Shown: positions 31,570-43,790 of the stretch, in pieces | Layout: every line of letters begins with the position of its first letter | Position numbering within the stretch: position 1 is the first letter of the stretch | From: Gnetum montanum | Taxonomy: Eukaryota > Streptophyta > Gnetopsida > Gnetales > Gnetaceae | NCBI GenBank assembly: GCA_015680685.1 | Contig: MNCI01034636.1 | Coordinates: forward strand, 1,380,813 to 1,444,812 | Reading direction: 5' to 3' | Length of the DNA: 64,000 nt | Translations under genes and position numbers: made by a program | The notes under the pieces: model-generated | Database searches by the model: none | Seen by the model: only the letters and a program-made list of their open reading frames with translations | What the model was told of the DNA's origin: nothing

Positions 31570-33660
31570 TAAATAGTGACATTGATGGAGGCTATTCTAA
31601 AGAGTTTCCAAGCAAAAGCATTTGATGCAACAAGTGTACTGGCAACTTCAATATTGTGCACAATAGAATGATTGATATTTTATAAGTAATGAATTGTTGT
31701 TGAAAAGATTGAATCGTTTACTAAAGAAATTCAAAATTTTTATTATGGCAATCATCATAGGGCATACGAAAAAAATCTATAAATGCAACACTCAACTCTA
31801 GTAGCACAATGGAAGTATATGGTTAGTAAAATAGTATTGCTAGATGAAATCTATAAGTAAAATAAAGAAATTCTTTGAAGGGTATCAACCCTCTATGAGA
31901 AGATTTGTTGACCTTTTGGTATGTCAAAACCTTAAAAAAATGGAGTATATAGAATGTTGTGGAGTGTGATGCTTTTGCAAGGCTTGAAGGATAGCTAAAG
32001 TGATGACATCTACAAGAGATGAGATGACATCTACAACAAGATGTCAAAATGAGGACTACAAGGACTCAAGGGAGCATGGACATTATGGACAAAGAACTTC
32101 ATAAACAAATTAGGAGCAAGAGCAAGAATAGAGATTATAACAAAATGAAGATGTTTCAAGAATAGGGATGAAGTCAAATCAACAAGAGAAAGCTTCAGAA
32201 ATCAAGGTTCAAAAACTGAGAAGACATCTCCCAAAAGCAAAAGACATCTTGGCTGAAGTGAAGAAGATCCAAAGAAGACGTCTTTCAAAAATAGTAGATG
32301 TCTCATGTCTAGAGAAGATGTCTCCTTTAGTGGAGAGACGTCTCACTTGAGTGGAAGTCAAATGCAGAGAGATGTCCCAATCTTGAAAAAGACATCTCCC
32401 CTAGCCATTAGATAGTTGTTGCATGAATTTTGAGGTGATTTCGAAAACTTCAAGGCTATAAGAAGACTTCATTCTCTTGGGTTTTATGCAAGTCTTGTGC
32501 ATACTATACTTGTGTACCTAATATGTCATATCATTTGATTATGTATTGTACTTTATTATCATAGATTAAGGGCTATTGAACTATGCCTCAAAGTCAAGGA
32601 TTTGTAAATTATTTACATTCTTTGTAATTTTTGTTTCTCTTTAGTTTCTTTATTGGGGTTGATGTGTTTCTTACGAGAAGGCATCATCCTTGAGTTTGTC
32701 GGGATCCTATGGGATTGAGTGGTTGGTGCAGCGTCACAACACTCTAGAGTGGAGCTCAAGTTGTAAAGGTTGTGAAATCTTAGAAACCATATTCTAAGCT
32801 TGTTAGGACCTTATGAGGTTAAGTGGATTTGCAGCGATGAATCACTTCAGAGTGGAGCTTGGAGCTATACAGGGTGTGGTATCCTTCAAACCATAGTTTG
32901 AGAGAAACAAAGTTTGGAGGTGTGCAAGCAATCTACCCTTTGAGTGTGGAGTACCCAAGTTGGGGAACCATGTAATTTTGGTTGTGATTTTTGTGGTTGC
33001 AATTTTTGATTTTGTGAACTTATTCTATGATCCTCAAGATTAAGGTAAAAAATGAGACCAAAGCTATTCCAAAGGATAATAAACAAAGCCAAAGTAGAAC
33101 TTGAAATAGCTATCCTAAAGCTACTTTGCTGAAAATAGTAGAACTTGAAGCCAAAGTAGAGGAAAATAAAAATGAATCTAATCTTGAAGGAATATAGACA
33201 AAGATGAGATCTATCATTACAAATGCTTTGAAAAAGTAACATACTAAAAAGGGCAAAAGAAAAAGCTTTATATTATGTAGGTATCCCAAAGACAAAGTGA
33301 AACAGATGAAACTTTATTTCAAAAAATTGAAAAACTTATAGATGATATGCATGTAACTTCTTAAAAAATTGATAAATTTTTTAGGGTTTCAAGTGAATGA
33401 TGTGAAAAGCCTCAACATGTAATTGTTAAGTTTTATGATGTAAAAGATAGAGTGCATGTTTGGAGATATCGAAGCCACATGAAGCAAAGTGAAAACATGA
33501 AAAAAATTTAGATAAATAAGGATCTTACTTGAAAGGAATTGGCAAAAAGAGTTGAACAATGGAAAAAGGTTAAGGCATCTCATGAATAGGGGTTTTATAG
33601 CATACCTAAATGCTAGAAACATGACAATTATTATAAATAAGAAGTATTTCAAAAATTATT
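31570..33660 (+). pseudogene. LINE ORF1, interrupted by a solo LTR
   Basis: Before the LTR (31570-31905) a frame with Gln-type stops reads MEAILKSFQAKAFDATSVLA and QWKYMVSKIVLLDEIYK, ending LYEKI. After it (33042 on) the same frame resumes with KVKNETKAIPKD, then a coiled-coil-like LLKIVELEAKVEENKNESNL. Further on comes KPQHVIVKFYDVKDRVHVW and INKDLT, like the RNA-binding C-terminal domain of L1-type ORF1 proteins (PRxIIVKFxxxKDRxxVL, INEDLT). ORF1 coats LINE RNA. Assignment rests on these motifs and on the endonuclease that follows. Confidence 0.6.
31906..33036 (+). repeat. Solo LTR, family A (copy 2) with target duplication
   Basis: A 1131-bp LTR from TGTTGACCTTTTGGTATGTC to …GATCCTCA is flanked by perfect 5-bp repeats AGATT (31901-31905 and 33037-33041). 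No internal element sequence remains, so it arose by recombination between two LTRs. Its AGAYRTCT array lies at about 32200-32400 and includes intact AGACGTCT at 32276-32283 and 32336-32343. The LINE ORF1 frame continues across the two flanks. Confidence 0.92.
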
Positions 33661-33888
33661 CAAAAAACATATAGGCCCTTTAAGGTGTGGATTTCTTAAC
33701 ATTGAAGGTGGAATTGCAAATAAATTTGTTTCTTTGAATAGTATTAACTTCTTTAATAGCTTTGATATTTTTGGTTTTGTTGAAACTTGGAAAAATGTTA
33801 GTTCTATATATTTTTTAGTTCCTATATTTATTAAATTTATTGCAAGAAATATAAGAGTAGGGTAAAGAGGTAGACCTTCTGGTGGAAC
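33661..33888 (+). pseudogene. LINE endonuclease, N-terminal fragment
   Basis: The frame reads GPLRCGFLNIEGGIANKFVS, FNSFDIFGFVETWKN and RGRPSGGT. This fits the start of an apurinic-like LINE endonuclease (NxRGLxxK, DIxGLxETWL, RGRxSGGxAI). It is cut at about 33888 where sequence of a minus-strand Copia begins, so the catalytic core beyond the first motifs is missing. Confidence 0.6.
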
Positions 33889-34090
33889 TTGGGATTCTTT
33901 GACAAGAAGATTGCACTTTGGTTTTCATAAGAGATATTTATTTTGTTTTTCTCTTGCCCAAAGTCTTTGACTATTAATTGTATCCAAATCACTTCTTTGC
34001 TTGTTTGAGAAGCTTCTAGATACATTGCTTCTATTGTCAATAATGCAACACAACTTTGTCTCTTGTTGATCTAGCTAACTACATCTATGT
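33888..34090 (-). pseudogene. Copia RNase H, truncated
   Basis: The minus strand reads EAMYLEASQTSKEVIWIQLI then VKDFGQEKNKINISYENQSA and IFLSKNPKFHQK, matching EAEYMAASxAxKEAIWLxxLL and CDNQSAIxLxKNPxFHxRTKHI. Homology stops at FH, and beyond it the sequence reads better as the LINE endonuclease on the plus strand. The catalytic Asp of CDNQSA is now Glu. Confidence 0.8.
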
Positions 34091-34499
34091 TTATTTTAAA
34101 AACATATCCACTTGTGGATTTTTGGTGATCTAGATCACCTCCCTAATTTACATCCACAAACCAATGTAATCCAACATAACTTTTCTCATAATAAATGGCA
34201 AAGTTAATAGTACCTCAAAGATACCTAAAAATTCTTTTAACAAATATTCAATGTTTCTTATCAATATTAGACATAAACTTGCTTATACCTCATACTACAT
34301 ATGTAATATTAGGGCTAGTAGAAACCATTGCATACATGAGTCTGCATATGACATTAGCATAGGGTATTTTGCTCATTTTCTCCATTTCTTTATTTATTCC
34401 ATGGCATTGCTCTATTGATAATCTCATGTCCACAAACAATTGAGTGTTTACCAACATATAATCCTACATATTAAATTTTTAAAAAACTTTATTAACATA

Positions 34500-34990
34500 T
34501 GCCAATTGACCAAGTCAGAGTTTTTGATCTTTTCTATCTCTTTTAATTACCATGTCCAAGATTTTTCTTGCAATACCAAGGTCCTTCATCTCCAATTGAG
34601 ATGACAAGTGACATTTTAGTTTAGTGATTTCTTGCATATTGTTCTCTATTGTTAACATGTCATGAACATATAATAGCAATGTCAAGTAGGTTTGTGAAAT
34701 TTTCTTTAGAAAAATACAAGGGTTATTATTAGCCCTTACAAAACTAGACCTTATCATGCAAGAATAAAATTTCTTATACAACATCTTAGAGGATTGTTTC
34801 AATCCATACAAGAATTTTAGCAAGTGACATATCGTGTTCTCCTTATTCTTAACCACATAGCCTTTAGGTTGTTGCATATAGATTTTTTTCATTAAGATCA
34901 CCATAAAGAAATTTAGTCTTAACATCCATTTTTTCAAGTTCAAGATCCAAAGCAACCATAAAGGACATTAAATATCTTATGAATGTTAAC
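34500..34990 (-). pseudogene. Copia reverse transcriptase
   Basis: It is open over 146 codons with KKIYMQQPKGYV, LLKFLYGLKQSSKMLYKKFY, LTLLLYVHDMLTIENNM and LSSQLEMKDLGIARKILDMV. This is the RVT_2 core. The catalytic YVDD reads YVHD, so one of the two essential aspartates is lost. Upstream it begins near the DVKTAFL block out of frame. Confidence 0.9.
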
Positions 34991-35479
34991 CTTACCACTG
35001 GTGAAAAAACTTCTTTATAGTTAATAGCCTTCTTTTAAAAGTATCATTTTGCTACTAGCCTTGCATTGTATACTCCTCCTTCTTTTACCTTGAAAAGCCA
35101 TAGAAACCTAATAGGTTTTCTTCTAGGAAGAAGTTTAATAAGTTTCCATGTATTTTTTTTATTAGTAATTTCATTTACTCATATATAGCACTTTTCCAAG
35201 CTTTATTAACTTTTAAATTACAAGCTTCTTTATATATTTGAGGAGCATCACTAATACACAAAACACTTGAATTTAAATATTTAGGTATTCATATTAACAA
35301 CTTGAGCTTCTTAATAGTAGATCTTCCTCATCATTACATTCATCATCAACTTATTCTGCAACTGATTCCTAGTCAATATCATAGTAAGCTTTTTCTATTT
35401 TTTTTCTCAACTTCATCAGATTGAAATGATTCCATAAATACTACATCTCTACTATAAATAATTTTGTTAGCATAAGGAT

Positions 35480-36240
35480 TCTATAGCTTATATCCTTTTA
35501 TCCCATGGCCATATCCAAGAAAAATATATTTATTAGATTTATAATCTAATTTAAATCTACATTCTTTAGGTACATGACAATAAGCTATAATCTCAAATAA
35601 TGTAATGAAATTTTCTTACCGAACCATGTCTCTTATGAGATTCTACCATTTAATGATGATGAGGATGTTTTATTAACTAAGCAGCAAGATGTCATCAACT
35701 TTTTGTTCAAGACCAGTGTCATTGAGCATACACCAAGCTCATTCCAAAAGTATTCTATTTATTTGTTCTACAACTTCATTTTGCTATAGAGTGCCTAGGA
35801 TACTCTTCTTATCAAAAATACCATGAGTCTTGCAAACCTTGCAAATTCATCTAAACAAAAAGTCCCCACCATTATTTGTTATGAGGGCTTTAATTCTTTT
35901 GTAATATTGGTTCTCAATAAGAACTTTATATTCCTTGAATTTATCAAAAACTTCATATTTGAATTTCTTAAGTAAATCCATACTTTCTTGGAATAATGAT
36001 CTATGAAAGAGACATAATATTTAGAATTGACAAGTGAAGTTACCAAAATAGAACTAAACACATTACTATAAACTAGATTCAATATGTTTTTAGCTCTTTT
36101 AGTACATGCTAGAAAGATCAAATGATGTTGTTTTCCCTTCAAGAAATGTTCACAAAGAGATAAATGATCCTTAACATTACCTTTAATTACACCTTTTTCT
36201 TAAAGAGTTTGGATATAATTTTCTTCCACATGTCCAAGTA
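35480..36240 (-). pseudogene. Copia integrase
   Basis: The minus strand reads GKQHHLIF then NILNLVYSNVFSSILVTSLV and YYVSFIDHYSKKVWIYL (Copia: GKQHRxSF, LDLVHSDVxGPxxVxSLGGxxYFVSFIDDYSRKxWVYFL). Nearer the low-coordinate end comes HVPKECRFKLDYKSNKYIFL and GYGHGIKGYKL. The first catalytic Asp (HSDV) is Asn and part of FIDD is changed. It is dead. Confidence 0.85.
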
Positions 36241-36958
36241 TTTTATGCCATAGATTCATGGTGAAGTTCTTTTTTTGAGCATGAAGAATTTTAACTTTAC
36301 CATCCATTATAACATCATCTAGTTGGTATAGTCTTCAATTTCCTTCTCTATATCTTATGGCGATGATGGATTTTTTTTTATAAAAAATTCTACATCTCTT
36401 ATTTCTAAATAATATAAACAAGTAAAAATCATCAAAATTAGCCATAGATAATAAGTATTTAGTGAGCTTGGGGATATGATATACTTTGGGAAGTATAATT
36501 ATTCTATTATTTCATAACAACATTACCATAGCTCTTGATAGTATAAGCTTTATCATTTCCAAGAAAGATAGGAGCATACATAGCTTCATGATATTCAAAA
36601 AACCAATTTCTCTTAGGTGTAAAGATATATGAAGCACTCAAATCAATATACGAGTAATTCTAATTATAGTTATCTCAATTTTTGACTACACATAAGTCTA
36701 GCATTTCTTCATTACCAACTTTCTTAGAAGAATCAAATCCAACATCTTTCTCATTTTTCTCTCAAAATTTGCAATCCTTCTTCAATTTCCATGCTTCCCA
36801 CAATTCCAACACTTTGGGGTTCTTTTGGAAACATCATTAAAAAATTTCTTTAATTTAGAATTATTCTTATTGAAGGATTGACTTGATTATTGTTAACTTG
36901 ATCATTTAATTATCAATGCTTTAGTAGGTGTAGGTTTAGAGCATTTTCTTCAAAGTTC

Positions 36959-37503
36959 TTAAATTATCACTAGTCCTAAAACTTCATCAAATTTTAAAGA
37001 GGTACTTGTACTAGTGATATTTTGAATAATATTTTCCCATGAATTAGGAAGTAATTGTAACAAGGCAATACATTGATATTCTTCTTCCATCTTATTACTA
37101 ATTGATTGCAATTGTCTTACAATAGTATTGAAAGTAGTAAGATGAGATGTAATAGTAGTATTTTCAAATATCTTTAATACTGGTAATTTCCTTTTAAGAT
37201 GAAATTTATTTGAGTAAGAACTAGATTGATATATCTTACCCACAACATCCAATAATCCCTTCATAGTCTTTTCATCTTGTAAATTTATGAGCGTAGGAAG
37301 AAATATCTCTATGAATTGTTTCCAAAGCTAGGCAATCTAGTTGATTCTAGTCTTCAACTTTCATGCTCTCTAGTTTAATTATAGTGGTATATACATCATG
37401 TTTTTTTTTCAACTAACAAATCTTCCATCTTGAGCTTCCAAAGATTATAATTGTAGTTGTTGAAATTTTTTATTTCTTCACTATATTTAACATCACTTGT
37501 CAT
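36959..37503 (-). pseudogene. Copia gag
   Basis: ATG 37503-37501 begins MTSDVKYSEEIKNFNNYNYN then LWKLKMEDLLVEK, a Copia gag start. After a frameshift the open part 36959-37264 reads ENTTITSHLTTFNTIVRQLQ, then MEEEYQCIALLQLLPNSWEN, the UBN2 core (ehLxxFxxxxxQLxxxxxxxxxxxxxxxLLxSLPxSW). Confidence 0.8.
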
Positions 37504-38190
37504 CTTAATGCACTTAATGAAATAAGAGCCCTAGCAATCAAAGTAACCTTGCTTTAATACAAATTTGTTAATTTACACCTTGATTTAACAAGATGATAAA
37601 GAAATAAGAAGCAATAGAAATAGAAATTTAATTATGGAATTGGAAGAAATGCATCAAGAATACCAGAAATTATCCTAGGGAAAGCATACAGAAAACCTAG
37701 CAATGGCTTAAACTCCTAGCAAGTCTTAATTCCAACAAAGCAATACAAGAGAAGAGGACAAATTTAATGGCAAAGTGCATTGAACTATTAATGCCTCTCT
37801 TACTCTCTCACTTGGTCACTTATTCAATAATATTTTTTGCTTACCTTACCATTACTTCATTTTCTCACCCATCACTTGTACAGTAATTTACATGCTAAAC
37901 AAGGATGGTGGTAAGAATTAAATAATACAAGTTAGGAATTTACATATTACAAGTTTGGAAATGCAATAGGAGTCACATTTCATAGGTTAATTGCTAATAA
38001 TGATTACAAGTTGCAACAACCATTAGCAATCGTTACATTGCAATAATTAGTAGTTATGCTACTTAAAATAAGAAACATACCTTAGAAAACTATGGTTGTG
38101 CTTGCATTAGATTTTCCTCACTTTGAATTTGATTGTAGTAACTCAAAGATTATATGAGGAAGCAATTATAAAAATTAGACTTAGCAAGTT
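37504..38190 (-). repeat. Probable 5' LTR and leader of the second Copia element
   Basis: It lies between the gag start and the LINE RT and has no coding content. It is the expected place of the 5' LTR, but no second copy exists to define ends, and no clear PBS is visible before the gag ATG. Confidence 0.35.
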
Positions 38191-39440
38191 TTAAAAAAAT
38201 TTCAATTCCAAAGAAAAATTGAAGTTAAACAAGGTTGTCCACTATCTCCAACTCTCTTTGTCATCTTTATTAATGAAGTGTAGGAATGGTTGTGTAATGA
38301 GCAAGATAGTCATACTATTAAATTTGGATCCTAAATAGTAAATCTTTTTATATGTAGATAATACTACTTTGATCTCCACTACTACAAAAAGTATGTATAA
38401 TATGTTCCAAATTTTAGAAAATCATTATCGTTCATTTGATCTTCAAGTGAATGCAAATAAAGCCAATTTGATAATTTGGGGTACAAAAAATAACTATTAT
38501 AACTACCATTTTGGAGGTACTAATGTGTAAATAGTAGATTCTTTTAAGTATTTGTATCTCATTTATATAAACAATTACATGTGAATAAAGTGCATCAAAC
38601 AAAAAATCATAGGAGGTTTCAAGGCTCTATATGCTTTCAAAAACAAGTATAAGAATTTAGGACTCTAGGCTTAGAAGATCAATTTTTTTAGACTATCATC
38701 TATCCTAATGTATTATATGCATGTGTTGTTTGGGGACCTAGACTTAGTGCTAAACTTTGGAAAGATGTTGAAAGTGTAAAAAAAAAAATTCTTCTCAATG
38801 AGTTAAAGGTGAAGACATAAATATCTTGCTTAATATTATTATGTGAATGTAATTTATTACCTTTAAAAGTAAAAGCCTTATGCTAATTCATTACATACAC
38901 TCATAGCTTGCATAATTAAGGTAAGACAAATTATCTAAAGTAGTACTTATGGATTTGCAAGATTGTGGTTGATGTTTTTAAGGGATGCAATGATTGAGAA
39001 AATGGAATATATCTTTGAAGGATGTCCAATAAAATCCTAAGCATATTCACCAACTAGTGAAGAAAAAGGTTTTAACATAGATATGATCTAATGTAAAAAG
39101 GTAAGAGACAATTTTATTTACATCACATTATATCTAATAAATTAGATGTAGAAGCTCACTATCTCTCAGTTGCTATTCCCATCAAGTATTAGAATGCTAT
39201 CAGTAAGCTTTAATTAATTTCTCATCATCTTAGAATTGAAAGTAAAATATGGATTCAACTTCCTTAAGAAAAGCACATTTTTAGGTTGTACAAATCAAGA
39301 GCCCTTGAAGATGAGTTACATGCGCTTCTTTCTTGTGCTTTGACTACCCATTTGAGATAGCATTATAATGTTACAACAAGAAGCTTGTATGGTTTGTTTT
39401 TGATGTTGTCATGTGTGCTTGGTTAATTTGTAGAGTCTAT
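38190..39440 (+). pseudogene. LINE reverse transcriptase and C-terminal region
   Basis: The frame reads IEVKQGCPLSPTLFVIFINE then EWLCNEQDSHTIKFGS, and after a shift YVDNTTLISTTTKSMYNMF-like sequence (normally YADDxxL), LQVNANKANLIIWG, and later MYYMHVLFGDLD. The C-terminal part contains AISKL, ISHHLRIESKIWIQLP and RALEDELHALLSCA, resembling the zinc-ribbon-like tail (ELRIETGRW, EDExHxLxxC) of LINEs I know from gymnosperms and seedless plants. Most of the part between endonuclease and RT is missing. Confidence 0.75.
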
Positions 39441-39779
39441 ATTTATTTTTCATGAAAATGTAATATTTGTTCAAGAGATCCTATGGATCTTCGAACATCA
39501 TAAAGCTTCAATTTGTTTCATTTAAAATCCTTATTGCTTCTCATGTACTTTTATTTTGATGGGTTACAGAAATATATTCTTTACATAAAATATTTTGTCA
39601 AAGTGTTTGGATGGCAATTTGAGTAATTTTAAAAAATCATATATTAATATTCTATATAATCAATTTCAATAATTATCATGAAAAAATATTTTTTTCTATA
39701 ATTTTTAAATTTCATTATTTTATTAGAAAGTCACAAATAAAATAAAATAGGTTCTTATTTCATAGATTTTTGATAAAAT

Positions 39780-40130
39780 CTTTTAATTAGTAAGTTATAA
39801 TATTGTAACTATGATATTGTAGCTTTGCATACATTATTGTAGATGTAATGTAGTGGGCCATGGTCATGCTTATAAATACCAATCCACCATGATATCAAAA
39901 CAGCAACTTTCTGCTAACACTTGGAAAAATTTTTGTAGTTTGTTTTTGTAAATTAGAGTTAGAGTTAGAGTGAATGCCTGCAATGTGGTGAATAATAGTT
40001 GTATAGAATCTTTATTCGAGTGAATTATTCCTAGACATAATTCATGAATAAAAATAAAGATCAAGATTGTTTTTTACCATTGTAGCATCTCACTTAGCTT
40101 AATTTTACTTTTTATCATGTCTACTTTCTT
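39780..40130 (+). repeat. LTR-like region with TATA box
   Basis: TATAAATA at 39871-39878 is followed by a G-poor leader, a TTAGAG triple repeat near 39957 and an AATAAAAATAAAG poly(A)-type signal near 40047. The layout suits an LTR (promoter, R, poly(A) signal) between the LINE tail and the Athila-like element. Ends are not defined. Confidence 0.3.
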
Positions 40131-40632
40131 CATGTTATTTACATTTTCTAAGTTCTTTTATATTCCAACATCTCTTAGTAAGGCAATATAAGTACAATTA
40201 GTTTTGAGTGGAATGTGTAACTATTTGGTAACCTAGTAATGACTCTACTTGATTCACTTAGTAGTGAAATCACTTGGTAATTCTAGCAATGATTACATTA
40301 GTCAAGGATGTTTACAACAAACTAGAAATAGTTGCGTATCGTCCATAAGATAGAATAGCTTTCTATTTTCATTGCACTTAGACTTAGAATTTATTATCAT
40401 TTTTACCATGTTGGCACTTTGCATAATTCAAGTTGAACAACATCAACATATCATATACCTTACCAAAAGTTAAATCATATAACCTCACTAACTCTACATG
40501 CGAAGTCAATGATCATGAACTAAACATCAACTATTAGCATACTTACATTATCCATCCATGGATTATGATCTAGCTGCATGTGAACACTCATGACTTATAT
40601 AGTTGAGTGTTGGAATATCCAATAGATCATCA

Positions 40633-40649
40633 TTGACACTATTGCTAGG
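40633..40649 (+). other. Athila-type primer binding site, decayed
   Basis: TTGACACTATTGCTAGG aligns with TTGGCGCCGTTGCCGGG and with TTGGCACCATTACCAGG at 18961, and the sequences before both sites match (…GATCATCA and CTCCTCATCA). Differences are mostly G to A and C to T. Confidence 0.65.
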
Positions 40650-40773
40650 ACTGTATCAATGTTTGCTAGTTAGTTGATTTTACAAAGTTCATTGTATCAA
40701 GTGTTACCAAGTATATTTTTTACACTTAGATTAATTTTTCCAAAAGTACATACCTAAGCATTAAATACTTAAC

Positions 40774-42560
40774 ATGGCTTTTACAACTAAGAAAAAAATC
40801 TCTAAATGCTATTGAATGTAATGAAAGACATGACAAGGATTATAATGAAGAAGATTGGAATGCATTGATGCAAACTAAGATTTCCTATGCTAGCACTGAT
40901 CCTTATTATCTTGACTTCATATTTGTTTTTCACCAAGATGAACAACTTAGATAGAGAGATTTATAGGGTAATATTGTCTTACCACCAGAACGTTCAGCAC
41001 CATCAATGCTTCAAAAAGCCCTTATAAGGTCAAACCTTAGTTATGTATAAGAAGGATATCACATCACCAAATACATGACTAGGCCATACGAGCTAATGAA
41101 GGCTCAAGCAAGAAGGAATATTGTCATGGAGGCAAGAAATGAACATGACAAGGAAAAAAAAGCACCTTAAATAGTTGTTCTAGAAGAAAAAGAAGATGTT
41201 CTATTCCAAATTAAGAAATTTTATCAAACTGATGAGTCCCATTCTCAAACATCAATTGTCTATATTGAAGATTCTGTTAAGCTAAAATTGCATTAAGCTA
41301 TTGTAGAAGCCCCTAGAAGAGATAAGAAAGACTTCAAACTTAGGAGGACTTCAGGGCCTAAGACCTCCATTGAATCTAAAGAAGATAAATCAAGGTGTCA
41401 TAGAAGGGGAACCCTCTAGCACAATTCTCTAACTCCTTCATCTTCTTCCTCATTCTCATCTAAAAATTTTGACAAGAGAGAATAAAGATTAAAAGATCAT
41501 GATGGGAAAAGATGGAGAAACCATGAGAGATATGCTTATCAAAGAAATCTTGATAAAGAGGAAGATAACCATGATGAATGAAGAGAAATAATTAGGTGTA
41601 AAGAGAGAGAGGATTATGAGCATTAAAGGGGTCCTCACTACAACAAAGCTCACAACCCCAAAGATTATGAAGAACCCATATTGACCACTCAAAATAGGAT
41701 CAATATTAGGAAAGCTACGTATATTCCTACTAGGCATGTAAGGGACAATCACATCAAGTAAAAATATATTAACAACATTCCAAAATTTGAAGGTAGATAC
41801 AATGAAAATTTACAACAACATCTCCAAGCCTTCCATGATGCTTTTATCCTATAAAACATTGCAAATGATTAGTTGAAATTGAAGTTTTTTTTAGAGTACT
41901 CATAAAGGAAGTGAAGATATAGTATAGACCTTTAGAACCAGAATCAATTTGAAGATGGAGTAGCTTGCTCGAGCTCTTCAATGATAAGTATCAAATCTAC
42001 TCTAAAGTATCTAATTTGAGAAAATAAATCCAAGGATGGAAGCAAGGGATACATGAATCCCTTAATGTGGTAATGAACAAGTATAATTTATTATTGCACA
42101 AGTGTACAAGCCATAGGTTTTCTCAATGGAAGAAACTACAAGACATCATCAATGGGCTAAGAAACAAGATTAGAGAAACTCTTGGGATATATTCCCAATG
42201 TAGATTATCTAAAATGACAACTCATTGAATTCAAAGACATGTTAACCAAGTGGTGAAAGAAGAAGAAGAGCTAAGAAAAAGAGAATTAGTAGAAGAATAC
42301 AACAGATATCTAGCAATAAGAAAAAAGAATGTAAGAATATATGAATCACAAGTAAAAAAAACTTTGGAAGATGTGATTTAATGGAAGACTCTACCAATCT
42401 AGAACTCAGTCAATGATATTGCAACAAAGGTAGAGAAAATATGAGATATTGTAGATGAAAAATTTGCTACAACACTAAAGATAGTAGTGGAAAATATTGA
42501 ATAAGCCATTAATAGAAGCAAAGATAAGAAGAAAAGGAGAGACAATGGATGAAAGAAATA
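40774..42560 (+). pseudogene. Athila-like gag
   Basis: Putative ATG 40774 (MAFTTKKKISKCY). It follows a gag path with many stops. Recognisable pieces are HESLNVVMNKYNLLLHKCTS, KLQDIINGLRNKIRETLG and VNQVVKEEEELRKRELVEEY (about 42040-42300), matching the same region of the other copy at 20340-20650 (DEINCII…LKNETRKNLG-like, VTREEDELKKQE). A serine-rich basic part at 41400-41640 parallels the one at 19700-19960. Confidence 0.6.
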
Positions 42561-43399
42561 GAGGAATAAAGGAAAATTTGCTACAGTAGAGGAAATAATG
42601 GATTCTAGTTTAGAAGATGATGAAGGATGTAAAGTGTACCACTATGAACATCCTAAGAGATGTTGCCCTATTATGGCCCACTTACAAGAGGTTGGGGCAT
42701 ACATACTTAATCCAAAGTTTGTCAATAAACAAATGCCTAGAAAATTACCTTATTCACAAGGTAATTTATAAGAACCCTACCAAAAATTATATCATCCAAG
42801 TGGGGCTTATCCTTAACTACAAGGCTAATACTAGTAGTAATGACAATAATTACAAGCATGGGGAATGCCACCACCAAGATAATAGTATCCAAATATGTAT
42901 CATGATCCCTATGAATACTATGTTCAATGTCCAATCTCTTTGGGGAATACTTTTGTTCATGCCTCCTCACCCTACTATACACTAGAATATCATAGATTGG
43001 CTACCTCCCACATGGATTTGAATTTTTACACATCCCAACCAATAGTTTGTTCTTCACTCCAAGCTCCCAATATACTACCACTACTACTTCCACTAGTCAT
43101 GCAAGGAGAATTTCCAACATAACCACAACAAAAGAGTGCTACTAAGGCAGTGACAACAAAAGAAAATATGATAACAAGTGATCCATGATCCAAGAAACAT
43201 TCCTTTTTAAAGGCAAGTCTAGAAAAGGTTTAAAGGACAAGGACTTCATCTAACTATATTCCACATACAATCTTTAGGAAAACACTATGCTTCAAACATA
43301 TGCAGAGAAAAGTCTAATAACTATCATGCTTACATAGATGATAATACATTGGATCAGAGTAGGAGCACTTTCCAAGAAAAGAACAGATCTTGAAAGTCC

Positions 43400-43790
43400 C
43401 TTGGTCTATATACAAATTGTAGGACATAAACCATGCAAGGCCTAGAATCCCCCTCTACTAAGGAAGAGTAACATGATATTAGAGTTAGAAGATTAGTCAA
43501 TAGTTGTTCCACTTGGACAAGTGAAATATGTAATCAAGATAATAAGTGGTTGGTCTTATCTTGCTAATTTCTTACTCATACATGTAGAAAAAAATAAGGA
43601 GGAAGTTTCCATAGTCATGGGAAAAGCATGACTTAGTATTGTGGATACTAAGCTTAGAATTAGAAACTTGTCCTTGGAAATTTTCAAGGAGCATGAAGTT
43701 AGACTTATTCAAAGACATAGAGTTTCATGTATTGCATAAAGTGATGTATCACAACATGTAATAGATGTGTATAGGACATGTGTGTACAAT
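43400..43790 (+). pseudogene. Athila-like protease region
   Basis: The frame reads LRKSNMILELED-stop-SIVVPLGQV, then NFLLIHVEKNKEEVSIVMGK, LSIVDTKLRIRNLSLEIF. It aligns with the protease of the first copy (SNIILELANQSITVPLGLVE; FPIIIARAWLT). The active-site stretch is deleted. Confidence 0.65.

Larger units (their letters stand above)
33888..38190 (-). mobile_element. Second decayed Copia element
   Basis: Minus-strand order is leader or 5' LTR (about 37504-38190), gag (36959-37503), integrase (35480-36240), RT (34500-34990) and RNase H (33888-34080). It sits between the endonuclease and RT parts of the LINE. The low-coordinate end stops inside RNase H with no 3' LTR, so this is not a clean insertion; deletion or rearrangement must have followed. 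Confidence 0.75.

Noticed and set aside
39957-39975. Telomere-like repeat (TTAGAG)n
   Set aside because: Only about three units, and not the plant TTTAGGG sequence.
41489-41752. Hydrophobic 87-codon open frame, minus strand
   Set aside because: It is the complement of the basic, serine-rich gag region of the Athila-like element on the plus strand.
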